NCBI GenBank assembly: GCA_019429105.1
Contig: JAHYJE010000017.1
Location: 1 to 64,000 of the forward strand
DNA length: 64,000 nucleotides
Reading direction: 5' to 3'
Source: Syntrophobacterales bacterium
Lineage (GTDB): Bacteria > Desulfobacterota > Syntrophia > Syntrophales > UBA5619
The position numbers and the translations under genes are program-made. The notes under the pieces were generated by a model. That model did no database searches and was not told the DNA's origin. It worked only from the letters and a program-made list of their open reading frames with translations. Numbering within the stretch: the first letter of the stretch is position 1; the number at the start of each line of letters is the position of its first letter. This document shows positions 34,548 to 43,180 of the stretch, piece after piece.

Positions 34548-36084
34548 CCCTACAACGATACATAATGAAATAAATGCTTGACAAATGGGTCTGACTCTGT
34601 TACTTGTTTAAAAAAACAAGGACAGGAGGTAGGCCATGATACCGGAAAATCGTGTTGAGAATGGTAGCTTTCCCATCCCGAAACTGTTTATTGACAAAGA
34701 GGATATTACCCTTTTTATGGAGGACTTCAAGGGATTTCACGCCCATTTTGCCGATTGTTTTTCCCGTGAGGAACCGCGGGAAAACTTTTATCAGTACATG
34801 GCAGGCCAGATGAGCCAACTGGAGAGAAAATCCATCGAGCCGATCGCCCTGAACGTGGAGAGCGCCAAGGTTCGGGCCATGCAGCACTTTGTTAGCGATA
34901 TCGTCTGGGAGGAGGAGCGGATTCTTTCCAGATACCACGGTCTGGTGTTCGATGATCTTGGCGATGCCGAGGGGGTGCTGATTATCGACGAATCGGGCTT
35001 TGTGAAGAAGGGGAATGATTCCGTCGGAGTTTCCCGGCAGTACTGCGGCAATGTCGGAAAAGTGGAGAACTGCCAGGTAGGGGTCTATGCGGCTTATGCT
35101 TCGCGCCACGGCTACGGTTTCCTGGACAACCGACTGTTCATTCCGGAGAAGTGGTTCGGCTCGGATTACGCCGAGCGCCGGGAGAAGTGCAGACTTCCTG
35201 CCGAGATTTCTTTCAAGACGAAACCACAGTTGGCTGTGGAGATGCTCGAGAAGATTGTTGGCGAGGGGGTGATTCCTTTCCGATATGTGGTAGCGGATTC
35301 GATTTACGGGAACAGCCCGGAGTTTCTGGAGGCGGTAGAAAAGATTCCTGGAGTGTCGTTCCTTGTCGCCCTTCCCCATGACACCCTCTGCTGGCTGCAA
35401 AACCCGGCCACGATGGAGAAGTCCTACCGGTATGGCGGGGAGAAGAGGACGAAACGGATCCTTGTTGAAACTGAGAAGAAGCCTATCACTTTTGATAAGA
35501 TCGCCAAGGGGACGAACGACTACTTCTGGTATCGCAGGACGGTTTCCGAAGGGACGAAGGGGCCAGTGTCCTATGAGTTTATGAAGCGCCGGATTGTTCT
35601 TTGTAAAGACGCGCAGCCCTACCGGACGGTTTGGCTTATCGTTCGCAGGACTCTTGGAGAAGGTGCCGTTTATTCCTACTTCATCTCGAACGCAAACAGA
35701 TCCGCCCACTTGAATAACTTCGTCTGGCTCTCGGGAGTTCGCTGGGCCATCGAGCAGTGCTTTGAGGAGGCCAAATCCGATCTCGGGATGGATCACTACG
35801 AGGTGAGGAAGTTTCCCGGGTGGCGACACCATATGTTGACCTGCATGCTGGCTCATTTTTTCCTCTGGCACATGAGAATCCGGTGGGGGAAAAAAAGCAC
35901 CAGCTATTACGCTGTCGCAGCTTAGGCTGCTCATCAGCGCAGTCTTGCCCATGAAAAAGTTGGATCTTATTGATCTCATTAACCTTGTCTCATGGATACA
36001 GATGAAGAACCATCGGGCTTATCTCTCTCATCGGAAACGAAAACTTGCTGCGTTGGAAGCTGAACATTATGTATCGTTGTAGGG
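34548..36084 (+). mobile_element. IS701-like insertion sequence, 1537 bp
   Basis: Bounded by perfect 20-bp inverted repeats, CCCTACAACGATACATAATG at 34548-34567 and its exact complement at 36065-36084. It encodes one transposase. The right flank is TTAA (followed by AAGCCTCG), in the middle of the MITE-type sequence seen at 24749; the left flank is TCAG, so there is no target duplication. This suggests a later rearrangement across the element. Confidence 0.9.
34636..35925 (+). CDS. IS701-like DDE transposase, frameshifted near the C-terminus
   Basis: 429 residues to the present stop. DDE residues are visible: LIIDESGF (first D), VVADSIYG (second D) and the E in AIEQCFEEAKSDLGMDHYE. The ribosome site GGAGG lies before ATG 34636. 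After codon 417 the reading frame passes an A7 run (35890-35896) and soon stops. In the +1 frame the protein would continue for about 60 residues, including LRLLISAVLPMKKLDLIDLI and the end AALEAEHYVSL, up to the right terminal repeat. One extra A in the homopolymer, by mutation or sequencing error, explains this. The catalytic core is intact, so activity is uncertain. Confidence 0.9.
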   Translation: MIPENRVENGSFPIPKLFIDKEDITLFMEDFKGFHAHFADCFSREEPRENFYQYMAGQMSQLERKSIEPIALNVESAKVRAMQHFVSDIVWEEERILSRYHGLVFDDLGDAEGVLIIDESGFVKKGNDSVGVSRQYCGNVGKVENCQVGVYAAYASRHGYGFLDNRLFIPEKWFGSDYAERREKCRLPAEISFKTKPQLAVEMLEKIVGEGVIPFRYVVADSIYGNSPEFLEAVEKIPGVSFLVALPHDTLCWLQNPATMEKSYRYGGEKRTKRILVETEKKPITFDKIAKGTNDYFWYRRTVSEGTKGPVSYEFMKRRIVLCKDAQPYRTVWLIVRRTLGEGAVYSYFISNANRSAHLNNFVWLSGVRWAIEQCFEEAKSDLGMDHYEVRKFPGWRHHMLTCMLAHFFLWHMRIRWGKKSTSYYAVAA

Positions 36085-36633
36085 TTAAAAGCCTCGAAAA
36101 ATCAGATCCCCGATAAAAGAATTCGGGGATGACAGACGTTTTGCAATTACCGCTCTTGATATCATTCTTGAATAGGGCTTCCTTGAGGATGTCAGAAAAC
36201 CGCTCACGCAATCAATCCTTATAATTGTTATTTTTGCCAGATCATTCTCACTCAAGACAACGATTTTGTCCGTATATTGACTGATGATTGTCCGGAGCGC
36301 CGCGCTTCTCTCTTCAATATCATCGATAAAACAAGCAGTTCCGTAGCCGATCACGCTTTTGTAGCGCATGGTGAACGAACAGGCCCGGGGAGTGGGGATA
36401 ACCTCGCAGTCCGTTTCAAACTCAAAGCAAACAAGGGGATTGCCCTTGAGTATCTCGATTTTTCTTCCTTCTTTGGCACTGTGCAGGTAGATGTTTTTCC
36501 CGTCATAGCCAAATGACATGGGGATGACATAGGGCATCTTGCCGTCGCACAGGGCTATCCGGCAGGCGAGGGATTGGTGGATAATGGAATCAATCAGCTG
36601 CCGCTCTGTTATTTCCTTGTCCGCTCTTCTCAT
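36085..36633 (-). CDS. PNPOx-like flavoprotein with chimeric C-terminus
   Basis: 182 residues. Residues 1-141 are a close paralogue of the gene at 26939-27409 (MRRADKEITERQLIDSIIHQ, then CRIALCDGKMPYVIPMSFGY, PRACSFTMRYKSVIGYG). After TIIRID the paralogue continues normally, whereas here the frame runs into the 122-base repeat segment 36088-36210 and ends with about 41 unrelated residues against the IS right end. So the native C-terminus was lost when the repeat arrived. The start at 36633 follows GGAGAGAACCA. It may be non-functional; the core split barrel is nearly complete. Confidence 0.8.
   Translation of the reverse strand: MRRADKEITERQLIDSIIHQSLACRIALCDGKMPYVIPMSFGYDGKNIYLHSAKEGRKIEILKGNPLVCFEFETDCEVIPTPRACSFTMRYKSVIGYGTACFIDDIEERSAALRTIISQYTDKIVVLSENDLAKITIIRIDCVSGFLTSSRKPYSRMISRAVIAKRLSSPNSFIGDLIFRGF
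36088..36210 (+). repeat. Second copy of the 122-bp segment from 24749-24870
   Basis: Matches 24749-24870 with two differences. It contains the right half of a MITE-like copy (ending GACGTTTTGCAATTACC) plus about 60 bases that at the other locus belong to the helicase stump. The IS701-like element abuts its left edge. Confidence 0.85.
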
Positions 36634-36885
36634 TGGTTCTCTCCAGTTGCAGCTTGGTAATTTACGCCTGGTTCCGGCAATCCATGTCTATATTTCCCCC
36701 GTTCGGCAATGTCATGCTTGCTTCCCATCTACCCGCCTGCTCCTCCGAAAAAGAAAAATTTCCTTGACGGACGGCGTCCGTTCTTTCTATATACCCGGCG
36801 CGCAAATGGTCAATTATTTTTTCATTAGCCATTTGTAAAAAACTTGCAGCAGCAACTTTGGCAACAGGCGATAAGAGAAGATAGT

Positions 36886-37545
36886 ATGGAAAAAAGCAGG
36901 ACGGCAATCAGACCAGGGATGCCCATCGATGTGGTGGAGCAGGACAGACACATGAAGTCCATCGCCTATGACGTAATAGACCGCCGGATCATTATTGCCC
37001 AAACCGCCCCTCCGCTTACCAAATATAATTTAAACCGGGAAATAACGCTAACCTTTATTCTCAAGCAAGGGGGAACCCCCTTTCGTTATGGTTCGCAGGC
37101 CAGGGTAACCGATTTTATCCCCAATTACAAGCTGGCTTCCACCGAGGTTATGGCCGTCGGTCTTGAACGTACAACCAACCCGGAAATATGCAACCTGCGA
37201 ATGGATTTTCGCGTCCATTCCCCCGCCGACAGCAATTTCGCCATTGAAATGGAAGGCAGAAAACTCGGCATCATCGATGTTTCCTCCGGCGGATTTCGGT
37301 TCAGCTATCGGGGCGATGATTTACCGGGGATCAATGAAGATGTTGAAATGACCATGATTATAGATAGCGATTCTTTACGGCTGAAGGCAAATGTTTTGCG
37401 GATAACGACGCCCCTGCCTCATGACCGCAGCCTGCGCCATGTTTGTGTAAAATTTGTCGGCAGCAGCAGGGAGTATGAACGGCATCTAATGAAGAAAATA
37501 ATAGAAATTCAGCGGAAACTGTTAAATGAAGGAAAACTTCCTTAG
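36886..37545 (+). CDS. PilZ domain protein (cyclic-di-GMP binding)
   Basis: 219 residues. An N-terminal YcgR-N-like region (about 8-105) precedes a PilZ domain. The two c-di-GMP contacts are present: an R-x-x-x-R motif in NLRMDFRVH (about 106-114) and the D-x-S-x-x-G-like IDVSSGGFRFS about 30 residues later. The soluble YcgR-like layout points to control of motility or surface attachment by c-di-GMP. ATG 36886 is chosen because the upstream TTG extension lacks features; the ribosome site (AGAGAAGATAGT) is modest. It is followed after 43 bases by the PfkB kinase gene. Confidence 0.88.
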   Translation: MEKSRTAIRPGMPIDVVEQDRHMKSIAYDVIDRRIIIAQTAPPLTKYNLNREITLTFILKQGGTPFRYGSQARVTDFIPNYKLASTEVMAVGLERTTNPEICNLRMDFRVHSPADSNFAIEMEGRKLGIIDVSSGGFRFSYRGDDLPGINEDVEMTMIIDSDSLRLKANVLRITTPLPHDRSLRHVCVKFVGSSREYERHLMKKIIEIQRKLLNEGKLP

Positions 37546-37588
37546 TCTTCGCCAATAACGCTCCACAGCGCACAAGAAAGGATCAGCT

Positions 37589-38533
37589 ATGAACATAATT
37601 GTTTCCGGATCGCTTGCCTATGACCGCATCATGTCTTTTCCCGGACATTTTTCCGACCATATACTGCCTGACAAGATACACGTTCTGAACGTCTGCTTTC
37701 AGGTAAACGGGATGAAGGAAAAGTATGGCGGCACCGCGGGAAATATTGCCTACTCCCTGGGATTGATGGGTGAAAAGCCGATCATCTCGGCGACGATCGG
37801 TCAGGACTATGCGCGCTACTTCGCTTGGCTTGCCCGGAACGGGATATCAACGGAGGCCATAAAAATCATCGAAGAGGAATTCACCGCCGGGGCCTATATC
37901 ACGACCGACCTTGCCGACAATCAGATTACCGGGTTCAACCCTGGCGCCATGCAGCATCCCGCCGGCATGAATTTTGAGGGCATGAAGGCGGAAGAGACCA
38001 TTGTTATCGTCTCTCCCGGCAATATGGATGATATGATCAATTACCCAACCGCCTGCAAGCAAAAGGGAATCAGTTACATATTTGATCCCGGGCAATCGCT
38101 GCCTGTCTGGGATGCAAACGAACTGCTCCGGGCGATCTCGGGCTGTAAAATACTGATCGTCAACGACTACGAACTGGAGCTTATCGTCAATAAAACAGGG
38201 ATGAAGCAAAAAGACCTGCTGGAACTGGCCGGCGCGATCATAACCACGTTGGGAGAAGCAGGTTCACGGATATCCACCAAGGAGGGCGATATAAGCATTG
38301 CTCCGGCAAAGACGAGAAGGGTTACCGACCCGACCGGGGCCGGCGACTCCTACCGGGGAGGGCTGATCAGCGGGCTTGTCCGGGGACTGGAACTTGAACA
38401 GAGCGCGAAAATGGGAAGCGTCTGCGCGTCGTTCGCGGTGGAGTGTTACGGCACTCAGGAATACAGTTTTAAGCCTGATGAATTTACCGAAAGGCTGACC
38501 GGACGCGACGGAGCGCGTCCCTCCATTTTATGA
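37589..38533 (+). CDS. PfkB family sugar/nucleoside kinase
   Basis: 314 residues. GGTAGNIAYSLGLMG (substrate lid), NDYELELIVNKTG (N-x-x-E motif) and the anion-hole motif DPTGAGDSYRGG with the catalytic Asp mark the ribokinase/adenosine kinase family. The overall pattern is closest to bacterial adenosine-kinase-like members; the substrate is uncertain. The ribosome site is AAAGGATCAGCT. Its stop codon lies in the first unit of a 21-bp tandem repeat (38530-38592), and a GGACGCG/CGCGTCC hairpin overlaps the final codons, so the original C-terminus may have been altered. Confidence 0.9.
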   Translation: MNIIVSGSLAYDRIMSFPGHFSDHILPDKIHVLNVCFQVNGMKEKYGGTAGNIAYSLGLMGEKPIISATIGQDYARYFAWLARNGISTEAIKIIEEEFTAGAYITTDLADNQITGFNPGAMQHPAGMNFEGMKAEETIVIVSPGNMDDMINYPTACKQKGISYIFDPGQSLPVWDANELLRAISGCKILIVNDYELELIVNKTGMKQKDLLELAGAIITTLGEAGSRISTKEGDISIAPAKTRRVTDPTGAGDSYRGGLISGLVRGLELEQSAKMGSVCASFAVECYGTQEYSFKPDEFTERLTGRDGARPSIL

Positions 38534-38622
38534 ACATTAAGCTCCGCTTTGTGAACATTAAGCTCCGCTTTGTGAACATTAAGCTCCGCTTTCGGGCATG
38601 ACACGGAGTTTTGCAATTACCT
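38529..38622 (+). repeat. Tandem triplet of a 21-bp unit plus MITE right end
   Basis: Three head-to-tail copies of GTGAACATTAAGCTCCGCTTT (the first lacks its leading G) run into GGAGTTTTGCAATTACC, the right end of a divergent MITE copy. The unit is the internal family sequence, amplified, probably by slippage. Confidence 0.85.
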
Positions 38623-38665
38623 CTACGTTTTCAGCTTTCGTCGCGCCGCCCCGCGCTTGGGGGCT

Positions 38666-39964
38666 TTAAGCAGCGTTCACGATAACGTAATGCTTCTTTC
38701 CCTTGCGCAGCCTTATTTCACCCTGCGCGTCGGCGTCGGCCAGGGAAATCTTTTCATCAAAGGCCTTGATCTGCCGGTCGCCTACATAACCGCCCCCCTG
38801 CGAGAGCAGGCGTCTGGCCTCTCCGCGCGAGGAACACAAGCCTGCTTCCTGAAAAAGTTCGAAAGCGGGAATGCCCGCCTCCAGCTCAGCCCGGCTTTTT
38901 GGAAATGACGTAATCGCGTCGGTATCCAGTCCTGCGGCTGTGCGCGGTATGGAGCTTGCGGGGAATAACCCTGCTTCTACCGGCTTTAAGCCGAAGGCGC
39001 CGGCGGATGCCTTCCAGGCGGCGGTCGCTGCCTCCTCGCCATGGGTGATCCTTGTTGCCTCGAAGGCCAGCACCGTCTTGGCCATGTTCAGGCGGGCATC
39101 GGCCAGCCCTTGCACCGCGTCAATTTCTTCCCTCGGCAGGAAGGTGAAGAGGGAAAGAAAACGCGCCACATCGGCATCTTCCGTGTTGATCCAGAACTGG
39201 TAATATTCGTAAGGGGAGGTAAGAGCAGCATCTAACCAGACGGTCCCCTTCTCCGTTTTTCCCATCTTGTGCCCCTGGGAGGTGGTGATCAGCGGGAAGG
39301 TGAGGCTGTAGGCCTTTTTTTCTTCCATCCGGCGGATAAGGTCAATGCCGGCAACCATATTGCCCCACTGATCGTTTCCCCCCATCTGCATCAGGCAATC
39401 CCAGTTTTTGAAGAGATGCAGAAAGTCGTAAGACTGGAGAAGCATGTAGTTGAATTCAATGAAATTCAACCCCTTTTCCAGACGCATCCGGTAGCTCTCG
39501 GCGGCGAGCATCCGGTTGACACTGAAGTGCCGTCCGATATCTCTCAAAAATTCTATATAGTTGAGCGGCGTCAACCAGTCGGCGTTATTGAGCAGCAGCG
39601 CCTTGCCTTCACTGAAATCCAGATAGCGGGAGAGCTGTTTTTTAATGCCCTCCGCATTGGCGTTGATCTGTTCCCGGGAGAGGATCTTGCGCATCTCGGT
39701 TTTCCCCGACGGATCGCCGATCAGCGCGGTGCCGCCTCCTACAAGCGCGATGGGGCGGTGACCTTGTCGTTGCATGTGGGCCAGGGCCATGATCGGGACG
39801 AGCGAACCGATATGCAGCGAAGCCGCCGTCGGATCAAAGCCGATATAACAGGTTATGGATTTCTCCCGAAGGAGCTCCGCTATTTCCGCTTCGTCGGTGA
39901 TCTGTTCGATAAAACCCCGTTCTCGGAATATGTCGTAAACGCTTCTCAAAACTCTTTTCCTCAT
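38666..39964 (-). CDS. tyrS: Tyrosyl-tRNA synthetase
   Basis: 432 residues, full length. The class I signatures are LHIGS (HIGH) in DPTAASLHIGSLVPI and KMGKT (KMSKS) in GHKMGKTEKGTVWL. The tyrosine pocket shows LLQSYDFLHLF and MGGNDQWGNMVAGIDLIRR. The C-terminal S4 RNA-binding domain is ARRLLSQGGGYVGDRQI. It charges tRNA-Tyr. It is followed upstream on the same strand by ymdB and rny, so these may be read together. Confidence 0.97.
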   Translation of the reverse strand: MRKRVLRSVYDIFRERGFIEQITDEAEIAELLREKSITCYIGFDPTAASLHIGSLVPIMALAHMQRQGHRPIALVGGGTALIGDPSGKTEMRKILSREQINANAEGIKKQLSRYLDFSEGKALLLNNADWLTPLNYIEFLRDIGRHFSVNRMLAAESYRMRLEKGLNFIEFNYMLLQSYDFLHLFKNWDCLMQMGGNDQWGNMVAGIDLIRRMEEKKAYSLTFPLITTSQGHKMGKTEKGTVWLDAALTSPYEYYQFWINTEDADVARFLSLFTFLPREEIDAVQGLADARLNMAKTVLAFEATRITHGEEAATAAWKASAGAFGLKPVEAGLFPASSIPRTAAGLDTDAITSFPKSRAELEAGIPAFELFQEAGLCSSRGEARRLLSQGGGYVGDRQIKAFDEKISLADADAQGEIRLRKGKKHYVIVNAA

Positions 39965-40000
39965 GACTTTCTAATAGCTTGACTGCCCCAGCAGGGGCAA

Positions 40001-40783
40001 TCAGCGCATCCGGAAAGGCACGCTCAGGCGCTCTATCTCCAGTGCCCTGCCCGCCGGCGATACTTCCACAATCACCCCCTGCAGGCGCACGTCGTTTTTG
40101 GCGACATCGAACTTGTTGGGGATCTGTAGTAAAAATCTCTGCACGATCGCATCCTTTTGCATGCCGATGATCGAATCGAGGGGGCCGGTCATGCCGGCGT
40201 CGGTGATGCAGGCGGTTCCTCCGGGCAAAATGCGCTCGTCAGCCGTCTGCACATGGGTGTGCGTACCGAAAACGGCGCTTACCCGGGAATCCAGATACCA
40301 GCTCAGGGCGATCTTTTCCGAGGAAGCCTCCGCATGCATATCGACAATAATGATCTGCGCCTTCTGCAGCTTTTCGATTTCCCGGTCAGCGGTGCGAAAC
40401 GGGCAGTCGAGCGGGTTCATGAAGATGCGACCCTGAAGATTGATGACCCCGATGGGAACCCCGCCTTCGGTATAAGCCAGGACGCTCCCCCGGCCGGGCG
40501 CCCCCTCGGGATAGTTGGCCGGGCGCAGCAGGGTTTCGTAATTATCGATGAAACCCAGCACTTCTTTTTTGTCCCAGATATGGTTTCCGGAGGTCAGAAC
40601 GTCGATATTGGCGTTGTAGAGTTCCTTCACGATATCAGCCGTCACGCCGAACCCGGCAGCGGCGTTTTCGCAATTGGCAATAACAAAATCGATCCCACGC
40701 TGCTCGATGATCTCGGGAAGCAGTTCGCGGACGGCGAGTCTCCCGGGTTTCCCAACAATATCGCCTATAAAAAGTATCTTCAT
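40001..40783 (-). CDS. ymdB: TIGR00282/YmdB-type metallophosphoesterase
   Basis: 260 residues. The family motifs MKILFIGDIVGKPGR, FVIANCENAAAGFG, TSGNHIWD and VDMHAEASSEK plus FGTHTHVQTAD bind two metal ions. B. subtilis YmdB is a phosphodiesterase acting on cyclic mononucleotides or RNA ends and affects biofilm and motility decisions. The start at 40783 follows AGAGGCTTTC. It is 8 bases downstream of rny, the conserved rny-ymdB order, which suggests a joint role in RNA turnover. Confidence 0.93.
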   Translation of the reverse strand: MKILFIGDIVGKPGRLAVRELLPEIIEQRGIDFVIANCENAAAGFGVTADIVKELYNANIDVLTSGNHIWDKKEVLGFIDNYETLLRPANYPEGAPGRGSVLAYTEGGVPIGVINLQGRIFMNPLDCPFRTADREIEKLQKAQIIIVDMHAEASSEKIALSWYLDSRVSAVFGTHTHVQTADERILPGGTACITDAGMTGPLDSIIGMQKDAIVQRFLLQIPNKFDVAKNDVRLQGVIVEVSPAGRALEIERLSVPFRMR

Positions 40784-40791
40784 GAAAGCCT

Positions 40792-42357
40792 CTATCGCGC
40801 GAGTTCGGAAACGCGCGTTTCCCGGATGACGGTCACCTTGATCTGGCCGGGATACGTCAATTCCGCTTCGATTCGTTTGACGATGTCCTTGCAGAGCATG
40901 ACCGCATCGCTGTCGGAAATCTTCTCGTTTTCGACCATGATGCGGATCTCCCGGCCCGCTTGAATTGCAAAGCATTTGTCCACGCCGCTGAAGGAATTGG
41001 CAATGCTTTCGAGCTCTTCGAGACGCTTGACGTAGTTTTCCAGCATCTCCCGGCGCGCCCCGGGCCGCGCCGCCGACAGGCTGTCCGCGGCCTGAATCAG
41101 GACACCGAGCGGGGTATTGATCATCGGATCTTCATGGTGGGCGGCGATTGCCTGGACAATCCGCGCCGGCTCGCCGAAACGCTTCGCGTAATCGGCGCCG
41201 ATTGCGGGATGGGAACCCTCCACTTTATGGTCAATCGCCTTGCCGATATCGTGCAGCAGACCTGCCCGTTTGGCCTCCTTCACGTTCATCTTGAGCTCGG
41301 CCGCCATCATGCCGGTCAGGTGAGCCACTTCTATCGAGTGTTCGAGAACATTCTGCGAATAACTCGTCCGATATTTGAGACTGCCGATCATCGCCACCAG
41401 TTCCGGATGCAGATCGTGCACGCCGACATCGAAGCAGACCCGCTCTCCAGTCTCCTTGATGATCGCGTCCACCTCCGACCGGACCTTTTTGACAATTTCC
41501 TCTATCCGCCCGGGATGAATGCGCCCATCCGTTATCAGGCGCTCCAGCGAAAGACGCGCCACTTCCCGCCGGACTGGGTCAAAACTGGACAGAACGACCG
41601 CCTCCGGGGTATCGTCAACAATCAGATCTATCCCGGTTGCCGCTTCAATGGCCCGGATATTCCGGCCTTCGCGACCAATGATGCGCCCCTTCATCTCGTC
41701 ATTCGGCAAATTGACAACGGAAACGGTATTTTCCGCAACATAATCATTCGAATAGCGCTGGATTGCGTAGGCGATTACTTCCCTGGCCGCTTTATCCGCG
41801 GTGCGCCGGGCCTCCTCGTCTATCTTTCTAATCATCAGCGCCGCTTCGCGCCTCGCCTCGGCTTCCATAGACTGGACGAGGACATTTTTTGCCTCCTCCG
41901 CGGTAAGGCCGGCGACCTGCTCCAGCTTTACCCGCTGCTCCTGCAACAGGCGCTCAATCTTTTCATTTTTTTCGTTAATCTGCGCCTCTTTCTGCAGACT
42001 CAGGCGCTCCCTGTTTTCCAACGCGCTTTCCTTCTGGGCGAAAGTATCGGAACGCCGTTCGAGGTTCTCTTCCTTCGACCGGAGCCGGCGTTCCAGTGAT
42101 TCCAGCTCTTCCTTTCTTTCTTTTGCGTCTTTATCGAAGTCGGTTTTGACCTTGAGCAGGTTTTCCTTTGCCTGCAGGATGGCGTCCTTTTTGATTGTCT
42201 CCGCTTCTTTTCTTGCCTCGTTGAGGATTCTCGCCGAGAGACTTTCGGAGGATTCCAGTTTCTTTTTCGCGAGTTTTTGCCGCAGGGCAAAGCCGATTAT
42301 CCCGCCTGCGGTAAGGGCCGCCAGCAGGGACAGTATAAAGATTGTTGTATATAACAA
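40792..42357 (-). CDS. rny: Ribonuclease Y
   Basis: 521 residues. A single N-terminal membrane helix (about 5-22), a long charged coiled coil (about 25-190), a KH RNA-binding domain ([24 protein letters not shown]), and an HD phosphohydrolase domain ([12 protein letters not shown]). It is the membrane-bound endonuclease that starts mRNA decay in many bacteria. A TTG start at 42357 is chosen: AAGGAGGTGAC sits 4 bases upstream and the length then equals the family norm. It is coupled to ymdB downstream. Confidence 0.95.
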   Translation of the reverse strand: MLYTTIFILSLLAALTAGGIIGFALRQKLAKKKLESSESLSARILNEARKEAETIKKDAILQAKENLLKVKTDFDKDAKERKEELESLERRLRSKEENLERRSDTFAQKESALENRERLSLQKEAQINEKNEKIERLLQEQRVKLEQVAGLTAEEAKNVLVQSMEAEARREAALMIRKIDEEARRTADKAAREVIAYAIQRYSNDYVAENTVSVVNLPNDEMKGRIIGREGRNIRAIEAATGIDLIVDDTPEAVVLSSFDPVRREVARLSLERLITDGRIHPGRIEEIVKKVRSEVDAIIKETGERVCFDVGVHDLHPELVAMIGSLKYRTSYSQNVLEHSIEVAHLTGMMAAELKMNVKEAKRAGLLHDIGKAIDHKVEGSHPAIGADYAKRFGEPARIVQAIAAHHEDPMINTPLGVLIQAADSLSAARPGARREMLENYVKRLEELESIANSFSGVDKCFAIQAGREIRIMVENEKISDSDAVMLCKDIVKRIEAELTYPGQIKVTVIRETRVSELAR

Positions 42358-42465
42358 AGTTGTCACCTCCTTGTTTTTGCGTCCAAACGTAAAGACTGGA
42401 CAGAGGAAAACTGTCTGGCATTGATAGGGATGCAAGAGGCGCCGTTGGCGGGGTGCTTATGAAAA

Positions 42466-42650
42466 AAAGTCCTGTGTCGTAATCGGCAGTTGTCTGGAAC
42501 TATTTGGAAAGGCGACGTATGATATCAATCATTTCCGAAAAGGCAGATTTGCATACAGCCATTAAAGAGCGACCGACCGTAACTCCTCATCTAAAAAGAA
42601 ATAATATTGATAACTTACATCTCAGGGGATTGCCCGCTTATCTTGTTTCA
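42466..42650 (-). ncRNA. ssrS: 6S RNA candidate
   Basis: Directly after zapA, its usual neighbour in Proteobacteria, the minus strand carries AAGCGGGCAATCCCCTGAG (42639-42621), very close to the conserved E. coli 6S segment with GCGGGCC..TCCCCTGAG. Downstream, TATCAAT pairs with ATTGATA and GGGCA with TGCC to give the long hairpin with a central bubble. CGGTCGGTCG near the apex resembles the E. coli apical part. A T7 run (about 42466) could end it. 6S RNA binds sigma-70 RNA polymerase in stationary phase. The exact ends are estimates. Confidence 0.72.
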
Positions 42651-42916
42651 TTTATCGAACGTATCAACTGTTCGGCTTTACTCTCCAAATTTTCGTAAAT
42701 ATGCTCATTTTTTTCAGCAATCTGCAAATACTCATCCGCAATATTCAAAGCGGCCAGAATGGCGACAGTAAGGGTATTGCTACCGGCTGATTTCTGCACT
42801 TCTTCAACCTTGCTGCCGACATACCGTATAACATTGGCTACATGCTCATCCCCCGAATCGCTTACTACCGACAGTTGCTGCCCCAGGATATTAAATTCAA
42901 AGCGCTTGTTCACCAT
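42638..42916 (-). CDS. zapA: Cell division protein ZapA
   Basis: 92 residues. The N-terminal FEFNILGQQLSVVSDSGDEHVANVIRYV region is the conserved ZapA domain, followed by a coiled-coil helix (about 55-90) for tetramer formation. It stabilises FtsZ filaments at mid-cell. A zapB-like coiled-coil gene lies 36 bases upstream, and the 6S RNA candidate starts at or within its 3' end. Confidence 0.9.
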   Translation of the reverse strand: MVNKRFEFNILGQQLSVVSDSGDEHVANVIRYVGSKVEEVQKSAGSNTLTVAILAALNIADEYLQIAEKNEHIYENLESKAEQLIRSINETR

Positions 42917-42952
42917 AAACCTCTCAACAAATTATGAACATGGACTTTGTTG

Positions 42953-43180
42953 TCAGGGCGCCTTTATTTCCTGAAGCAAGTCAAGGAGCGAATCCACCTT
43001 TGAGCGCACGGCATCCTTGTCTTCCTTTAACCCCTCCAATTTCGAATTAGCCTCTTCCAACTCACTGGTTTTATTTTGAAGTTCTTCCTCCAACTCGAGA
43101 TTTCTCTTCTTCAGCAGGGCATAATCACCCAACAGACCGCTTATCTTGCTTTCCAGCTCGGAAAATTTCTGAAATTCCAC
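42953..43180 (-). CDS. ZapB-like coiled-coil protein
   Basis: 75 residues from the GTG at 43180, nearly all one heptad-repeat coiled coil (LESKISGLLGDYALLKKRNL, LEEELQNKTSELEEANSKLE). Size, composition and position before zapA fit the ZapB-type division protein. An upstream GGAG lies 12 bases before GTG; the frame is open further 5', so the start is uncertain. No other domain is visible. Confidence 0.65.
   Translation of the reverse strand: MEFQKFSELESKISGLLGDYALLKKRNLELEEELQNKTSELEEANSKLEGLKEDKDAVRSKVDSLLDLLQEIKAP

Noticed and set aside
34600-35979. Long open frame (459 codons) on the minus strand under the IS701-like transposase
   Set aside because: It is the antisense shadow of a clear DDE transposase; it has no family features.
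35881-36060. Programmed ribosomal frameshift in the transposase
   Set aside because: The needed shift is +1 on an A7 run, and only the C-terminal tail depends on it; a one-base indel is simpler. A -1 slip gives no useful frame.
38529-38592. Three 21-bp repeats as a mini CRISPR array
   Set aside because: The units are directly adjacent with no spacers, and match the dispersed MITE core.
40960-42099. 379-codon plus-strand open frame inside rny
   Set aside because: Antisense shadow of ribonuclease Y; composition typical of a complementary frame.
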